From: Glandiceps talaboti
Lineage: Eukaryota; Hemichordata; Enteropneusta; Spengelidae
DNA length: 64,000 bases
Direction: 5' to 3'
Assembly (NCBI RefSeq): GCF_964340395.1
Contig: NC_135566.1
Coordinates: forward strand, 1,064,501 to 1,128,500
Position numbers and translations under genes: made by a program. Under the pieces are notes generated by a model. It was not told where the DNA came from. It did no database searches and saw nothing but the letters and a program-made list of their open reading frames with translations. This document shows positions 12,521-24,880 of the stretch, piece after piece (within the stretch, counting starts at the first letter, position 1; every line of letters starts with the position of its first letter).

Positions 12521-15500
12521 CATTTTCAAGTCAACAATAAAAAAAGAATAACATGTTTTTTTAAATGTAGAATTTCATAAATGACTTCGTATGACAGCTA
12601 GGAGTAGCAAGGGCATGTTCGTGATGGATGTTTTCTTATTCCTAACAAGCTTAATATTAGAAGATAAAGTGACGTAGAACACGGTATGGGGTGTTGGAAA
12701 TGACATGATGATTTCATTTTGATCCACATACTATATTCAGCCCATTGATTTTCAGTTGCCTTCCAGCTAATACTAGCTAAATGTTCCAGTTTACATTACA
12801 CGATGACATTAGGAGTTCTGACATTTTGCTTGACACTACACCACATGGATCAGCCCTGGCCCTAATGAATTTCTTCTTCCTCATTCCCTGGATTCGGATG
12901 AAGAGAGCAAAAGCAAAACATTTTGCCAGTGGAATTTTAAACACTTGAGTAAAAGGCGTTTAGTGAAGCAGCTCAATAGTGAATGACCTGCAATCATAGA
13001 AATGTGAGCAAATTCACACAAAAGCTGTGATGTATAGGCTGTCAGTTCTCTCAGCTAAGGTGAGAAGACTTAATGCTCACATTCTGAAAACGAGTGAAAT
13101 TAATATCTGACGTTGACATTTAAGAACAATGGGTAGTCGTAAAATTTCATCACATCTGATAGCCTTACACTGTATCTTCATTACTCTGAGTAACATTACC
13201 ACTCATAAAAACCTGCAAAGTCTCAATCAATCCCGCACTATTTTCAAGAGCTTTGCTTTTTACTCTCTTCACATCTGCTGACAAAGTACACTTATATTTC
13301 TAGCGACTGAAATGGGACAGATTTCATATCCCCATAAATTACTTGAGTGAGATCTGGAGATAGCTTTTCATAAGCTTGCGAAAAGACTGACTATGTATAT
13401 ATGTTTTGTGTGTATCTACCATGAATCATTGTAATTGCAACTAGATCTCGTTGGACAAGGAAAAAATTGCTGCCAACTGATCAGCATACATGTAATTTAG
13501 ATTCCATCAGTGTTTAGCAGTTCTGATCTATACTTCTATCCATTCTCATTCCTTTCTATTGAATTTCTATTGCATTGTAATTCCAGATTTCAAACAGTTC
13601 ACAACTGTTTCTAGGGACTACGACGAGGCATGCTGGGAAATGCCACAAGAAGCTCACACTTAGAACCGCTCTGCCACATTTTACAATCACCAACTGATCC
13701 AATCAAAATATAGAAATTCATGTAAAATAATCAGGAAATTCAGGTTTCTGAGAGCAATTTTTTTTTTGTCATTAAGATATTTCTGTATTACTTGTATGAC
13801 TTCCTGTGTGCCTGATTTGAAAGAACAAAAACCATTTAGAGTCTGAAGTGACAAGACAGCTGTAGATGTCACTAATGGACAAACATAATCATAAGTAATT
13901 TTGCCGTGACCATTCCCTGACATACCCCTACCAGATACAATTGAGTTTCCTTTATTGTTTGCTATTGCACCAATCACCGGCCACCCTTCAGTAATCATAT
14001 CTATACATATTAGATTATTCTTTTAAAGTCTGAATGAGAATTTAAATGGACACATTAATAGCAGTTCTGTGAAAATTCATCATGGCTAAAATACACTGTT
14101 TACTCAGTGGAATAGAACAACCCTCATAGTGTGCAAAATTGTGACTGGAATTTATTGCAACACAAAACCATTTTAATGAAAATTCATTCTATCTGTGCCA
14201 TGACCTCTACGTTCTGCTGGTACATACCGATATTACATGTAAACATGTGGTTGAATTAAGACTCTATGGACAACTTTAGTTCCCTTTATGAAGTTTTCAT
14301 TTTCTTGTTTTTTTTATTACGGACATCCATGAAAGAAGGTTGTGTGAAATGTATGGTCATTATGAGTCATCCATCTCTCCTTCTATCTAATCTGTTTGTT
14401 CTCCACTTCTCTCACTTATCTGTCTTTTCACCATCTAGTCTCACATCGAATCAAAGTAACCTTTTTTTAAACTAACCACTCATTGCAATACATCAGTTAA
14501 ATATTTTTAAGAAACGTGTTTCTAATTATGAACTGAGGTGAATATATTCGATATCATATAAAACACACTTTGGTGTGACCAAAACTATAACGTAACCTAA
14601 ATGTACACCTTAGATATTACGGTACACTCCTCCGAGGCTCAGCATTGTGAAAACTAGACCCAGTTGCAATCATATTCCTTTTTTCTTGACTTGTAAAAAG
14701 TATTCGTCTGGCTCACAGAAAGATTGGAGACATATAACTATAGATGGTTAATGCATCCCCTAAGTCACAATGAAGCAGTAGAGTAATCCGGAGAGGTTGG
14801 AGAGCTTTGCCAGGGGCTAGAGCCTTCAAACAGATAATATTACCTATTCCAATGTGATATCTGAGCAGTATAGATAACCTCTTGGAGACAGTGAGACGAT
14901 GCTGTTTCAGTTTGTCATTCTATTTTAATATTTATATTGTCAATACTACATTTTTGTGCATTCGTATATCTTAAGTACATCAACACAGAGTTATAGATAT
15001 GAAGTCGTTGTTTATGGAGAAAGGGGAGATTTTTCATGGTCTCCCATATTATGTAAATTATGATACAAGGTTCTTGAGAGTGCCCTAAATCTTCGTGATG
15101 TATATTTTGTAAGGTGGTACGTAGTACTATGTCTGTTTTCTGTGGCGCCACCTAAAAAGATTTGGTTGCACTTTTAATGGACAAAGTAGTCAAGCTTAAT
15201 ACTGATATGTCTATAAGAAGGGGATAATACCCTGACTGATCAATTTTAAAGATTCCTCTGCTTTCAATTTTATTTGCCGTGTGACCATTATCCACACAGA
15301 AATGCCACGTGTACACAGATCACCAGTGGAAGTAGTGAGTGGGATTGTACAAGATTTAGCTACATATCATTCCATGGGGGACACTGTATTGATCACATCT
15401 ACTTACGATATGAATATATTGTTATCTTTTATTACTTGTTAATAACAAAGGGAAATAGTATTCATTATAATTTGTAACTGCGTCATGTTGCAACACAAAA

Positions 15501-16411
15501 ATAGCTTATCTAGATATGGAAAAGTGTGTCTTTAAGAACTGTTCCAGATGCCAACACATCAAACAGTAACTCCTGCACAGACACGTCCAACATTGCTATA
15601 CAAGAACTAAGAAGTAAATTCTCAATGTGGGGTTTTAACAGATTGCATGTATCTTTATAAACTGACATGACAAAGTATTTGGATTAATAAGGCAAGTAGT
15701 ACTATACCCTTAGCAAAGCATCAATTATTCATATTGTTTTCATCCCACTGATAATCAAACTCACCATATTAAAACCCAGTAACATAACAAATTTAGTATG
15801 AATATCATAGCTATCTGAATGAAGGTGAAATTAAAACCTAGGGAATAGAACAGATGGACCAAAAGCTCTGAAACCTAAACCAAGTCAACATGAAACCCTT
15901 TCACTTTCACAGTATCAGCGATCTATAGGAAATGTCTACGACTTTTTTTACTAATAGATGGTATCTCAATTGAAGTTAGTCAAGAAAGGAAACATGCGAT
16001 GAGTCTTGCAGTAATGATGAAATATGGACTGTGGATGCATGCTACACTAGCACATTACAAATTCCAAATCCCTAGAGCAGAATCAAACCATTTGACAGAA
16101 GGATATAACATGTTTCTATGTGTCTTTGAAACCCAGACAAGCATGAAATAGTAAATTTCACGGAACTGCTAATTTCTTAGAAACATGTGACTTCCACAGC
16201 AGGAACTATGAATGTATTGTTTGAAATGTTCAGGGAGCAAGGCAGGAGAGTGAATATGAAACGTGATGTTAAGGATATTACAGCAAGATCCACCATTACA
16301 TTCATATACACTGTTGTCACGAATGACACAAAATTTCTACACAACCAGCCAAGAATTTGACAAAACATCTTGATATGTTGAAAATTGCACAGTATCTTTT
16401 ACCTGTAAATG
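12521..16411. other. AT-rich stretch without a supported gene
   Basis: The longest frame is 103 codons on the minus strand (13998-13687). It has a glycine-rich start (GRGMSGNGHGK) but weak splice signals at either end and no family I recognise. The rest is non-repetitive AT-rich DNA with short homopolymers. Confidence 0.45.
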
Positions 16412-16570
16412 TCACTCATTTTTAGCTAAAATACCAAACCTTCTTGACAAAATATCACGCAACCTTTTGTCACTTGTGAGGTCTAAAATAATCCCATTGT
16501 GACTAAAACCTTGTGACAGATGTCTCCTGTGTATATTCACCAAGACCCCAAACTCATATCTATTGTTTGT
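16412..16570 (-). CDS. Candidate terminal exon frame, unrecognised protein
   Basis: A minus-strand frame of 52 codons runs from just after a TAG (16573-16571) to a TGA at 16414-16412. It is unusually charged for this AT-rich DNA, reading YEFGVLVNIHRRHLSQGF, then HNGIILDLTSDKRLRDILSR and RFGILAKNE before the stop. A possible acceptor (atatacacag) lies inside it around 16535. A CAG|GTAAAA donor-like site lies 9 bases past the stop. The other two frames are closed. The acceptor tract is poor in pyrimidines, and I recognise no domain. The case rests on peptide composition, which is weak evidence. Confidence 0.18.
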   Translation of the reverse strand, partial: TNNRYEFGVLVNIHRRHLSQGFSHNGIILDLTSDKRLRDILSRRFGILAKNE

Positions 16571-17280
16571 CTATTCCACAGGGCAGTTTGGCAAAGATGA
16601 TAGAAGCCTCCAATCATGTATTTTTTTGTTCAAATAGTGCTTCAGATTTTTTGATGTTTAATTTATGAGGTAAATTCTCCACTGTATTTCATGACGCAGA
16701 GAGATTACGGTCCACTTTTCCTCTACCTTTGCTGTGTTGCATTGACATGTGCAGACCCACTCAAGGGTAGGAAATATCAGATGATGAGAAGAAGTTTGAC
16801 TTGACAGAGAAATTATCCATGACAAGGAGAACCTTATTAGCTATGGTTATCTGGACTGATGTTAATCACAGGAGACATCTCACTTAAAACAAACTAAATT
16901 TCTGCCCTCCTGTTTGCATGCAACCCAACTCTAAGAACATCTAGCTGTCCAAGCACATCATCTAACCAAACGTCAATTTCTGCAACCCTGCTAGCTTTGA
17001 TTTAGTTGGAAATTATCAACATGGCGTCTAGTGGGGCACCTGATTGCTGGTCAAATTAGCCAAGAAAAAAAAGAAAACAAGGTGACTCACTGCCCATCCA
17101 GTTTTAATGAACAACATCAACAGTGCATCTATGTGAGAGTGGCCACAGGGAGACACCTTGCCACTACAACATCACAGTCTCCTTAACAAGGCAAGTGACT
17201 AAGATAAATGTATCGGCACATTGCTGTCATTGCCAACTGTAATCGTGTTCAACTGATCATGATGACTCATTCTCCTCACC

Positions 17281-17625
17281 TTTTAACTCTCTGTACTTCA
17301 CAGTTAAAAAACAAGGCCTAGCAGGTTTACAGCGCTAGAACCCTAACTTCAACTATTCTACTTCAGTTGAAAAAAAACAGGGCGGAGCTCACGAGTACAT
17401 AACCAAATCTTAACTCTTGTACTTCAGTTAAAAAACAGGGCCTAGCAAGTTTACAACACTATACCCCAATTTTAATTTGTGTGGTTCAGTTAAAAACAGC
17501 ACCAAGTTCACAAATCAATATAACCAAAATTGAGTTCTCCATATATACTGTACTTTACACATACATGTAGTTTACAAAAAGGTCCTAACAAGTTTAAATT
17601 TCAATAATCAAATTTTAGGTGGCCC
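17281..17625. repeat. Degenerate tandem array, about 62-bp unit
   Basis: Roughly five copies are anchored by acttcacagtt, acttcagttg, acttcagtta, ggttcagtta and a weaker match near 17552, at spacings of about 60-70 bp. Each is followed by aaaaaacagggcctagcaag-like sequence and a tttaca motif. Copies are strongly diverged, so the array is old. It has no open frame across it. Confidence 0.75.
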
Positions 17626-17737
17626 ACAAATGAGTTCGACATCAAATAAGGTTAATGATCTGCTTTTGTTTAAGACCATCTTAAATGTACAAAAATATTT
17701 AATGTATCATTCATGGATAAATACTGCAACCTTGCTA

Positions 17738-17757
17738 CTATTATTATTATTATTATT
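17738..17757. repeat. (ATT)n microsatellite
   Basis: A short uninterrupted run of ATT trinucleotides is followed by the unique sequence tgaaccgtacttg. It is too short to be structurally notable. Confidence 0.9.
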
Positions 17758-18110
17758 TGAACCGTACTTGTACGTCATCATTACCAAATAGAAAATTGAT
17801 AAATAGGATGACAGACGTTAATGCCTAGATTGAATTAATCCGCTTTGAAGAGACTAAGTACTACATTAAAATAACACATACAGATAACTAGAATCATAAA
17901 TTAAGTTTCATTTCAGAAATTATTATACAGTGACCTTTATTTTTGGCATTCATATCTAATAAAGTTTTTTTCCATAAAAGTGTTGAGTTCATACATAGTA
18001 CTATGTAGCACAAAAACATCTCCATCATCTAAGAATTTTCATAGAGCCAGTACTTGGAAATGTAACATTCCATCGGGACCAGTAGTGGCAGCATGGTCTC
18101 ACTGGAAGCT

Positions 18111-18123
18111 GTTGCTAGGTAAC
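18111..18123. promoter_or_regulatory. X-box-like motif
   Basis: GTTGCTAGGTAAC fits the RFX pattern with one mismatch in the left half and a 1-bp spacer. About 30 bp downstream, gtctccatgacaat is a weaker half-match, so the two may form a pair. There is no visible gene start. Confidence 0.3.
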
Positions 18124-20605
18124 CAGCTATTATGCTGTATCCAGTCTCCATGACAATTTGAAGTCAGCTTGAAACATTCAAGAACTTGGAAATAATACTA
18201 CATTTAGAAGTTGGTGATCATGTAATGATTTCTTCAGCGATATACATGTAGAGTCCCTGACCCTGCTTTCCTGCTGGATCCCAATAGGGTTCATTCACTC
18301 ATCAAATTCTACTATCTCTATCAATGATGCTCTGCATTCCTCCGGCAGCAATGCTATCTCAGCTTTTCTGTGTGTATTCCGGAAAATCTATCTGAATGCG
18401 TTGTCACCTTGTGTGTTGAAAAAGTGTAATAGGAATGATTGTAAGGATGGGCTGCAATCAGCAAACAAATCTTTCATCTCTCCTGGGTCTCTGCAGCTCT
18501 CTCTTAAATTCCATTATCCCACAGCTGGTTCTTTTATTTTCCAATAGATTCACCATCTTGCTAATCACATAGCATCCTCTATCTAATAACTCACTGTCAA
18601 CAGCTTGCTGGAATACATGTGTGACCTTCTCACCTGTCTTGTTGCATTGGCCAGACAGACACAAGCAATTTCCTTTTTCTAAGGCCAATGTTTACATTCC
18701 AGGAGATGTACAAGTTGTTGGATAATACTTAAATACTACAACTAGTCCCTTCTGATGCAGGATGGTGTAATAGATATATGATCACATGTTGTTGTTACAT
18801 ATGTGAGGGTTCCAAACCACAATGGTACAACATTAATCACATAAATTATACCAGTTTGTTCCAAATACCTGCCCTCATATTATATCACCATCCACCGAAT
18901 TATGCAGAAAGACTATCTATATTTCACTTGTCAGATAAAGTTTCTTTTACACTCCACCTTTCAACACAAATACATTTTTCCGAAGAAAAATATACTTCAA
19001 TATCATGAACAGTTATGGAATTTACCTTGCATGCATCCAGAATTATTCCATTCAGGATTATGCAAATTAGATACTACACACCCCACTACAAAATAGTAAA
19101 TATTCTCAGTTTTGTTTTTCAGAAATTATGTCATTTGCTATTTCTCCTACAAGGTTATTTCCTCATTTTAATCAAAAACAATGTTTTGTCATTGACAGTG
19201 TTTACCTATTCAGTGATGTGGCTCAGTTATTATCATTTATAGAAACACAAAAACAAGCTCTATGAGATGAATAGCATTATTATCAAACAACATGGCCTGC
19301 TATTTTCAGGAACAGTACAACACAAGAGAAGGAAAAATAACAGAGTTTAACAGGAATGGATGAATGGTAGGACTAATTCTCATTAATCTAATTTGTATAA
19401 GATAATTAGGAAAACAGAAAGAAAGTTGTGACCTTGCCAAGCATCAGATATTATTAGGATAAATCACCATCTTTTTAATGAAATGAATTATGTATTTATT
19501 AATGAAAAGATATTGTGATATTTCTAAAGTGGTTATGCACATGCCATCTAATAATTTTGATAATTACCAAAGAAGAGGAAAAATCATTTTCGTAATGTTC
19601 TAATTCATCAATTGTTTTATGAATAAATTATGCATTTATTAATAAATATATATAGTCACTATTAATTTAAACTGATTACATTATTGGTATATGCCAGTAA
19701 TAATTATCAGCGTTCCCATTCAGTCATGTTATTGTTTATGTGTGCATACTACATGGAATATACCTGCTTGAGGTAGATGACAGAATAGCTAAGTAAAATA
19801 GAAAGGTATCAGTGATCCAATGGAATGTTATTTCACCTGGGGAGGAGTATCACCTGAGACAACAAGGACTTGACAAGTGAGAAAGTGGTCAAGCTAAGAC
19901 TGGCGGCCATATACTGAAATTACATCCTAGATTAAGAATTCAAATAATAAGTTATAACTGTCACATTGCTTAGACGCACTGATTTTGGAAATCACTGTCA
20001 CTAAAGTGTATCTCATTTTGACTTCAATATTGTAATTTCCACAGGCTATATTCTCATATTGCTCTACTCGGCATGAATTATTACCGTATTTGGTCAAATA
20101 TTATCCGTTCTGTTTTGGCATGGTTGATGCACATTTCAAAGGTGAAATTCAACCAATTTTGCCCTGGAGCACAATTCAATGCTAGCTCTATAGAACGGCT
20201 AATGTAATCCCGCATTCACGTACATACATCCCATGAATAAACTTATACTCATGCCCCATAGGAATTCATATTTTCTCATACACTGCTGGGAATTTCATTT
20301 AACTCAACTGATTTGTCAGCTTTTAGTCTCCTTAGGTTTCCTCTGAACATCTCTGCATATTCATGCTTGCCAAATCCATGCTGCTTTGACGGCCTAAAGC
20401 TTAACTATTTGCAGCCTTTATTTGTCTGCATGGTCATACATGAAACTAATTTTTCAATAATCCCATCAACCCATGGGAGAAATTATGGATATGAAATTGC
20501 TTTACTAATCCCTTTGATCATTATCTTAGAAATGACAGGCCAGCTACTGTCAGTATGGTTAAAATACTTGCACACAGCAAATGCTTGCATTTTTTCTCTC
20601 TCTAG
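18124..20605. other. AT-rich stretch with weak coding hints only
   Basis: A 76-codon minus frame at 18688-18458 is rich in Cys, Lys, Arg and Glu (ends FKRELQRPRRDERFVC). It opens with TTG and lies in a purine-rich strand, which alone gives protein-like composition. At 19317-19319 a good acceptor (tgctattttcag) precedes a 17-codon frame, EQYNTREGKITEFNRNG, ending at 19373. Neither has a partner exon. Confidence 0.4.
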
Positions 20606-20721
20606 AGATATCAGAAATATTGGATGTCCGTTTACTTTTAACATTTGCCAATATTTATTAAAAGCAACTGAGAGGAACGGAATGCTATGGAACATATCAT
20701 TTCAGCCCAAATTAGAAAACT
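20606..20721 (+). CDS. Candidate exon inside a 142-codon open frame
   Basis: The longest non-repetitive open frame of the window runs from 20313 (TTG) to 20741. Inside it, a strong acceptor (attttttctctctctag, ending 20605) and a moderate donor (GTAAAT at 20722) bound 116 bp. The peptide includes DIRNIGCPFTFNICQYLLKA and ERNGMLWNISFQPKLEN. It would begin with one base of a split codon and leave one base over, a phase compatible with the candidate exon at 29313. A rough estimate gives about 0.3 frames this long by chance in 64 kb of this composition. I recognise no domain; the minus strand is also open here. Confidence 0.18.
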
Positions 20722-21950
20722 GTAAATTTGGATTCAATTGATTGTGCATAATTCGCACAGTGGGGCAAGCTACACTAAAATGGGGTCACTAGTAGATGTC
20801 ACATTCCTATCAACTCTGAAACACTTCATCAAAACTACTGGTAAATTCCTTGCAATCAACAACAGAAGTTCATCAGCTTCACAGAGAGAAAACAAATTTG
20901 TCTTTTTATTACATGATATGTGGCAACCCTGGAATCTAGTACAGATTTCCAGCAATCACACACATACACACACATCATTATAGTACTTGTAATTGTGACA
21001 AATAAGTACAAGTGCACATATTTTCATTTTACTTAATGGTCTCGTTGATTTTTATGGTTTCAGATAACATTTTTCTTGTTAACATTAAGCTTTTAGTGTT
21101 GCTCAGACAGAATAACTGATGCTTCTTCACACAGTGTTCAAATACACACAATCAAAGAATAAACAGCACAGTTTCAGACATATTGAAGGGAAAACAAGTT
21201 TGTCTTTTACGTCGATATCAATCACTGTAGATGCCACAGCATTGATATTCTGTGTGCAATGATCGGATGAGTACAAGTTCATCATTACATTATCAGATAC
21301 ATTAACTATACATGGCCACACAACAAGCTTCTTAGAGGTTAGTTAGCATGAAAGCTATGCCTAGACTACAATACATTGAACATAACCATGACACTAAGAT
21401 ACTGAATAAGCCAGAACCCTGCCACAATTCCACACATGTATAATATCCTAGCAACTAATTACATCTTTTTTCCTGTGACAAATCTTTATTTTCAGCACAT
21501 AGTTGCCACAATTTCTGTGCAACTCATACATACAATCCATACTTCAATGTTATTCCAACCCCTTCCATTGTCCATTATTTTCACAGCTCACAAATCTTTC
21601 TCATAGCATCAGCTGTTTCAATTCTCATCAAATTTTATAGAAAGGAAAAATTATTATAAACATGAACAGTTTTGACAAGCATTGATTTTGTAAACATGTC
21701 ACATTCAGAGCAGTGAAATAATATTTTAAAAAGATTCAAGTTTTTTGGGGTATAATATTTTTAAAAGATTCAGCTCTATTTTGGTATACAAAACTAATGC
21801 ATTGATTTGTAGCCACCATCACTTCTTAATTACTTCCTGTGCATTGTTCACTTGTTTTATTTACAACACCAAATTTGTGAGAATGCTGGTCTATTACTAA
21901 GAATTCCTCATCGGCTACAGGAATTTATCACTCCTGATGAGAATGTATCA

Positions 21951-22020
21951 TATAGTGTTGAAACTTGGTACTACAAATTACTATCTATAGTGTTGAAACT
22001 TGGTACTACAAAATACTATC
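21951..22020. repeat. Tandem duplication, 2 x 35 bp
   Basis: Two adjacent copies of a 35-bp unit starting tatagtgttgaaacttggta differ at one or two bases (aaattactatc against aaaatactatc). The near-identity implies a recent duplication. It directly abuts the left end of the inverted-repeat element at 22026. Confidence 0.9.
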
Positions 22021-22025
22021 TCTTA

Positions 22026-22374
22026 GGCCAAAAAAAAAAAAAATATCTGGTCCTGGTCAGGGTAAACTTTCTAAAGTGGTGCAACGACGCGAATTTTTTT
22101 TTTTTTTCCTAATTTTTTTTTTTTTTTTTGCAAATTAGTAAATACACATTCTTTTGACACTTTACATACTCTGTTCTATCATATTCATCTTTGAAAAACT
22201 TCCTTTTTCTTCGAAGCAGTCTTGGCATGTAGGGTAGATTTCAGCTGGTTGTTCTCCTGATATCAGGAATAAATAAGGAACGGGAAAGCAAAAATTATCG
22301 GGGGGAAAAGGATCAACGCGAGGGTATTCAGGGCACGCGCGCGCTGACCAGAACCAGATTTTTTTTTTTTGGCC
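22026..22374. mobile_element. MITE-like foldback element, 349 bp, TA target site
   Basis: The left end (GGCC, A14, then tatctggtcctggtcag) is matched in inverted orientation by the right end. There ctgaccagaaccaga is followed by T12 and GGCC. A TA dinucleotide flanks both ends (22024-22025 and 22375-22376), as expected of Tc1/mariner-type target duplication. The outer TTA/TAA also fits the palindrome. The interior has two long T-runs (about 22096-22131) and a GC-rich stretch with gcgcgcgc at 22337, and no transposase frame. CpG density inside is higher than outside, suggesting a younger insertion. The superfamily assignment is inferred from the TA flanks only. Confidence 0.65.
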
Positions 22375-22376
22375 TA

Positions 22377-24714
22377 ATACACCTTAAACTTAAAGGGAAG
22401 GGAGCAAGACTTTATTATACAGTTTGTATAGGTACTGTCATTGTAAATCTATGCCACCTTGAGTCTTTTGCAGCAACAGTACAACACACATTTGTTGAGA
22501 GAGCAGAAAAATAGCTCTTGGAGAAGATCCAGAATTCATGGGAAATCTTCTGTGACACCCCACCTTGCCTCTCTCCAGTACTTATCAATGTTATTTATAT
22601 GTCATATTTTTTCTTCCAAATCTTACATTAAGCACATACACTAAACTATATTTAGCCACACCATGAAAATATCCAATTAAATAGGAGTTTAATATATTAT
22701 AGATGTCACAATAAGATAGTTGTAATAAGACCATTGTTGATCCAGCCTTAGTATGCCGACATGAATTCACATCTATCGTAGCAAACCAGAAGAATCGCTT
22801 TCTCTTAATGATGTCAAATGTCGACGTAACTTGAAGCAGCAATGATTTTAATTGTTTGAAATAAGATCCATCAAGTAGCTAAATTTGACCCGATATGCAT
22901 ATGTATACATCACGAGAGGACTTTATGTGATCCTGATAGGAAGTGTGTATGCAAATCTGCAAACACATCAGGTTGTCGGCATTGTGGATTTAATTAAACC
23001 TCTACTTCTTTCATATCAGTGCATTGCATGGTGAAATTCACTAAAATTAGAAATAATTCCGATATAAAAACAGCACACAGCAGCCAACAGAGAATACCCT
23101 ATTCCCATCTGTTGCAGTAAAGGAGGTTAAATCAAAAGTATTTCTGAAATTAAACTTGCGGATTAAATCTCAGATTTGCAGAGTTGGTATTGACGGATTT
23201 CACGCTCTTACTCAGGGATTAATTCATCTGTAGAATATCAGACACATGACCTAGCTCTCCTTTGACATGACCAATGAGTCTTTAATTATCTCAGCAAAGG
23301 ACTACATCCATGTACATGTATAGTTCTGTATATACATCTCTGAATGCATGCAGTCATAAAATCCCATCCCCTGCCTGCCTGGCCCAGCCTGCATGTAGTC
23401 ACATGTGAAATCGGTGTGTGAAAACATCAGATATTGTTCCTTGGATGATGGCAGTGTGGTATCTTCCTGGCTGTGATACAAAAACTAGTAAACAGTACTT
23501 GGAATTTGATGCCATGCAACATAAATGAGGGCACCAGACTGATGTGAAGTGCATACATAATGAAGGCGATACGACTCAGCTGCCTCACATTACGAATACA
23601 GTGATAATCATAGTTTGAACCATCAAAATGCAAAGTACACTGTAGTCATAATGTATCATGCTTGCCACTTAAGAAAACCACTAGTATGACATCAATTTTA
23701 GACTGATTATGAGGCATTGCTTGCCAATTTACTTATCTTGTTGCTAGGATCTTCAAGAACACAAATATGATTTCCATGACAACACATTGTGTCACACTAT
23801 ATCCACCCCCCCCCCCTTCATTTCTTTCAAACCACCACTACCCCTCTACAAAAAAGACAACTTATCATGTTAATATCAGAAATGATCATCATACTAAAAT
23901 GTACAGCTCAGTGTAACTATTGCAATGGAGACAACATCAGCTTAAAACCGTTGATTTTATAGCCATTTCTCAAATCTTATCAGTATACCATATCCACAAA
24001 GTGAGTCTATCAAAGAAGGTTTGGCCTGCTGTCAGCAATATGTCACATGTATCATAGATTGACGAGATCACCAAAATCTTGATGGATAACATAAGGACTT
24101 TCATCTATGTCTTGGACAGCAGATATTCAACTAAATAACATCCTTGAGGTAATTGATCCACTGGTGACTGCTCAATTTAGTGTATTTGATAGACCATATT
24201 TGGTGTCAAAGCTAGTACAAACCAGTCACTCCAAAGGAACAAATACAACCATTATCACATGTGATGGAAATCATCCTTCATCACTACACAAAACGACCAC
24301 AGAAGCTTAACAGATCAAAATTCTTAGATTCTTCTCTCTCCATTCTTTCCAGAAGAGTTTGGAATTTTACGTTCAACAAATTAACTTCATTTTCACACTT
24401 CTAACACTGCTGAGTTTCAGAATTACATGTATGCATGTCTTTCACTACAGTAGGCAATACTGCTGTAAGATCACATTCTCAGTAAGGGGTGACCGAGGCA
24501 GGTTACATTGGTGTAATTAGAATTCTTACTATTACATCTTAGTAAGGTCACACAGCTCAAATTTCTTGCAAGACTGTCATTTTTACATTTTGAACATTCC
24601 TTGCTACTTCTAGTCCAGATGGTCAAGTTACAAAGAATAATTCTGATTTGTCTAAAGTTCATATACCGAATTTAATATAGTACATTTTCAATTATTATGT
24701 AACACACCTTTTAA
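22377..24714. other. AT-rich unique stretch, no gene seen
   Basis: Only chance-length frames are seen. A run of 11 C lies at 23806-23816. A CArG-box match (CCATATTTGG, the known SRF site form) lies at 24194-24203 but is single and unsupported. Confidence 0.5.
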
Positions 24715-24880
24715 AACATAAAGAATATCAACGGAAACCATTCATCTTTTTATTATTATTATTACAACAACTTCAAAACATTAAGCTGAAAGCATATGAT
24801 GGAAATCATTCCAAGCACTATTTTATTATTATTATCACAACTTTTACAACATTACGATCAAAGTATACCAATGGAACTAC
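24715..24880. repeat. Diverged tandem duplication with (TTA)n tracts, about 71 bp
   Basis: Two copies share the order tttattattattatt, acaac, acattaagct/acattacgat, then aaagcatat/aaagtatac and tggaaat/tggaact. Each carries its own TTA run, so the microsatellite was duplicated with its flanks. Confidence 0.65.

Noticed and set aside
13687-13998. 103-codon minus frame with Gly-rich start
   Set aside because: Weak splice signals and no recognised family; the length is within chance.
19320-19373. Possible terminal exon EQYNTREGKITEFNRNG
   Set aside because: Only one splice signal and 17 codons; no linked exon.
24194-24203. Perfect CArG box
   Set aside because: A single 10-bp motif in AT-rich DNA is expected by chance.
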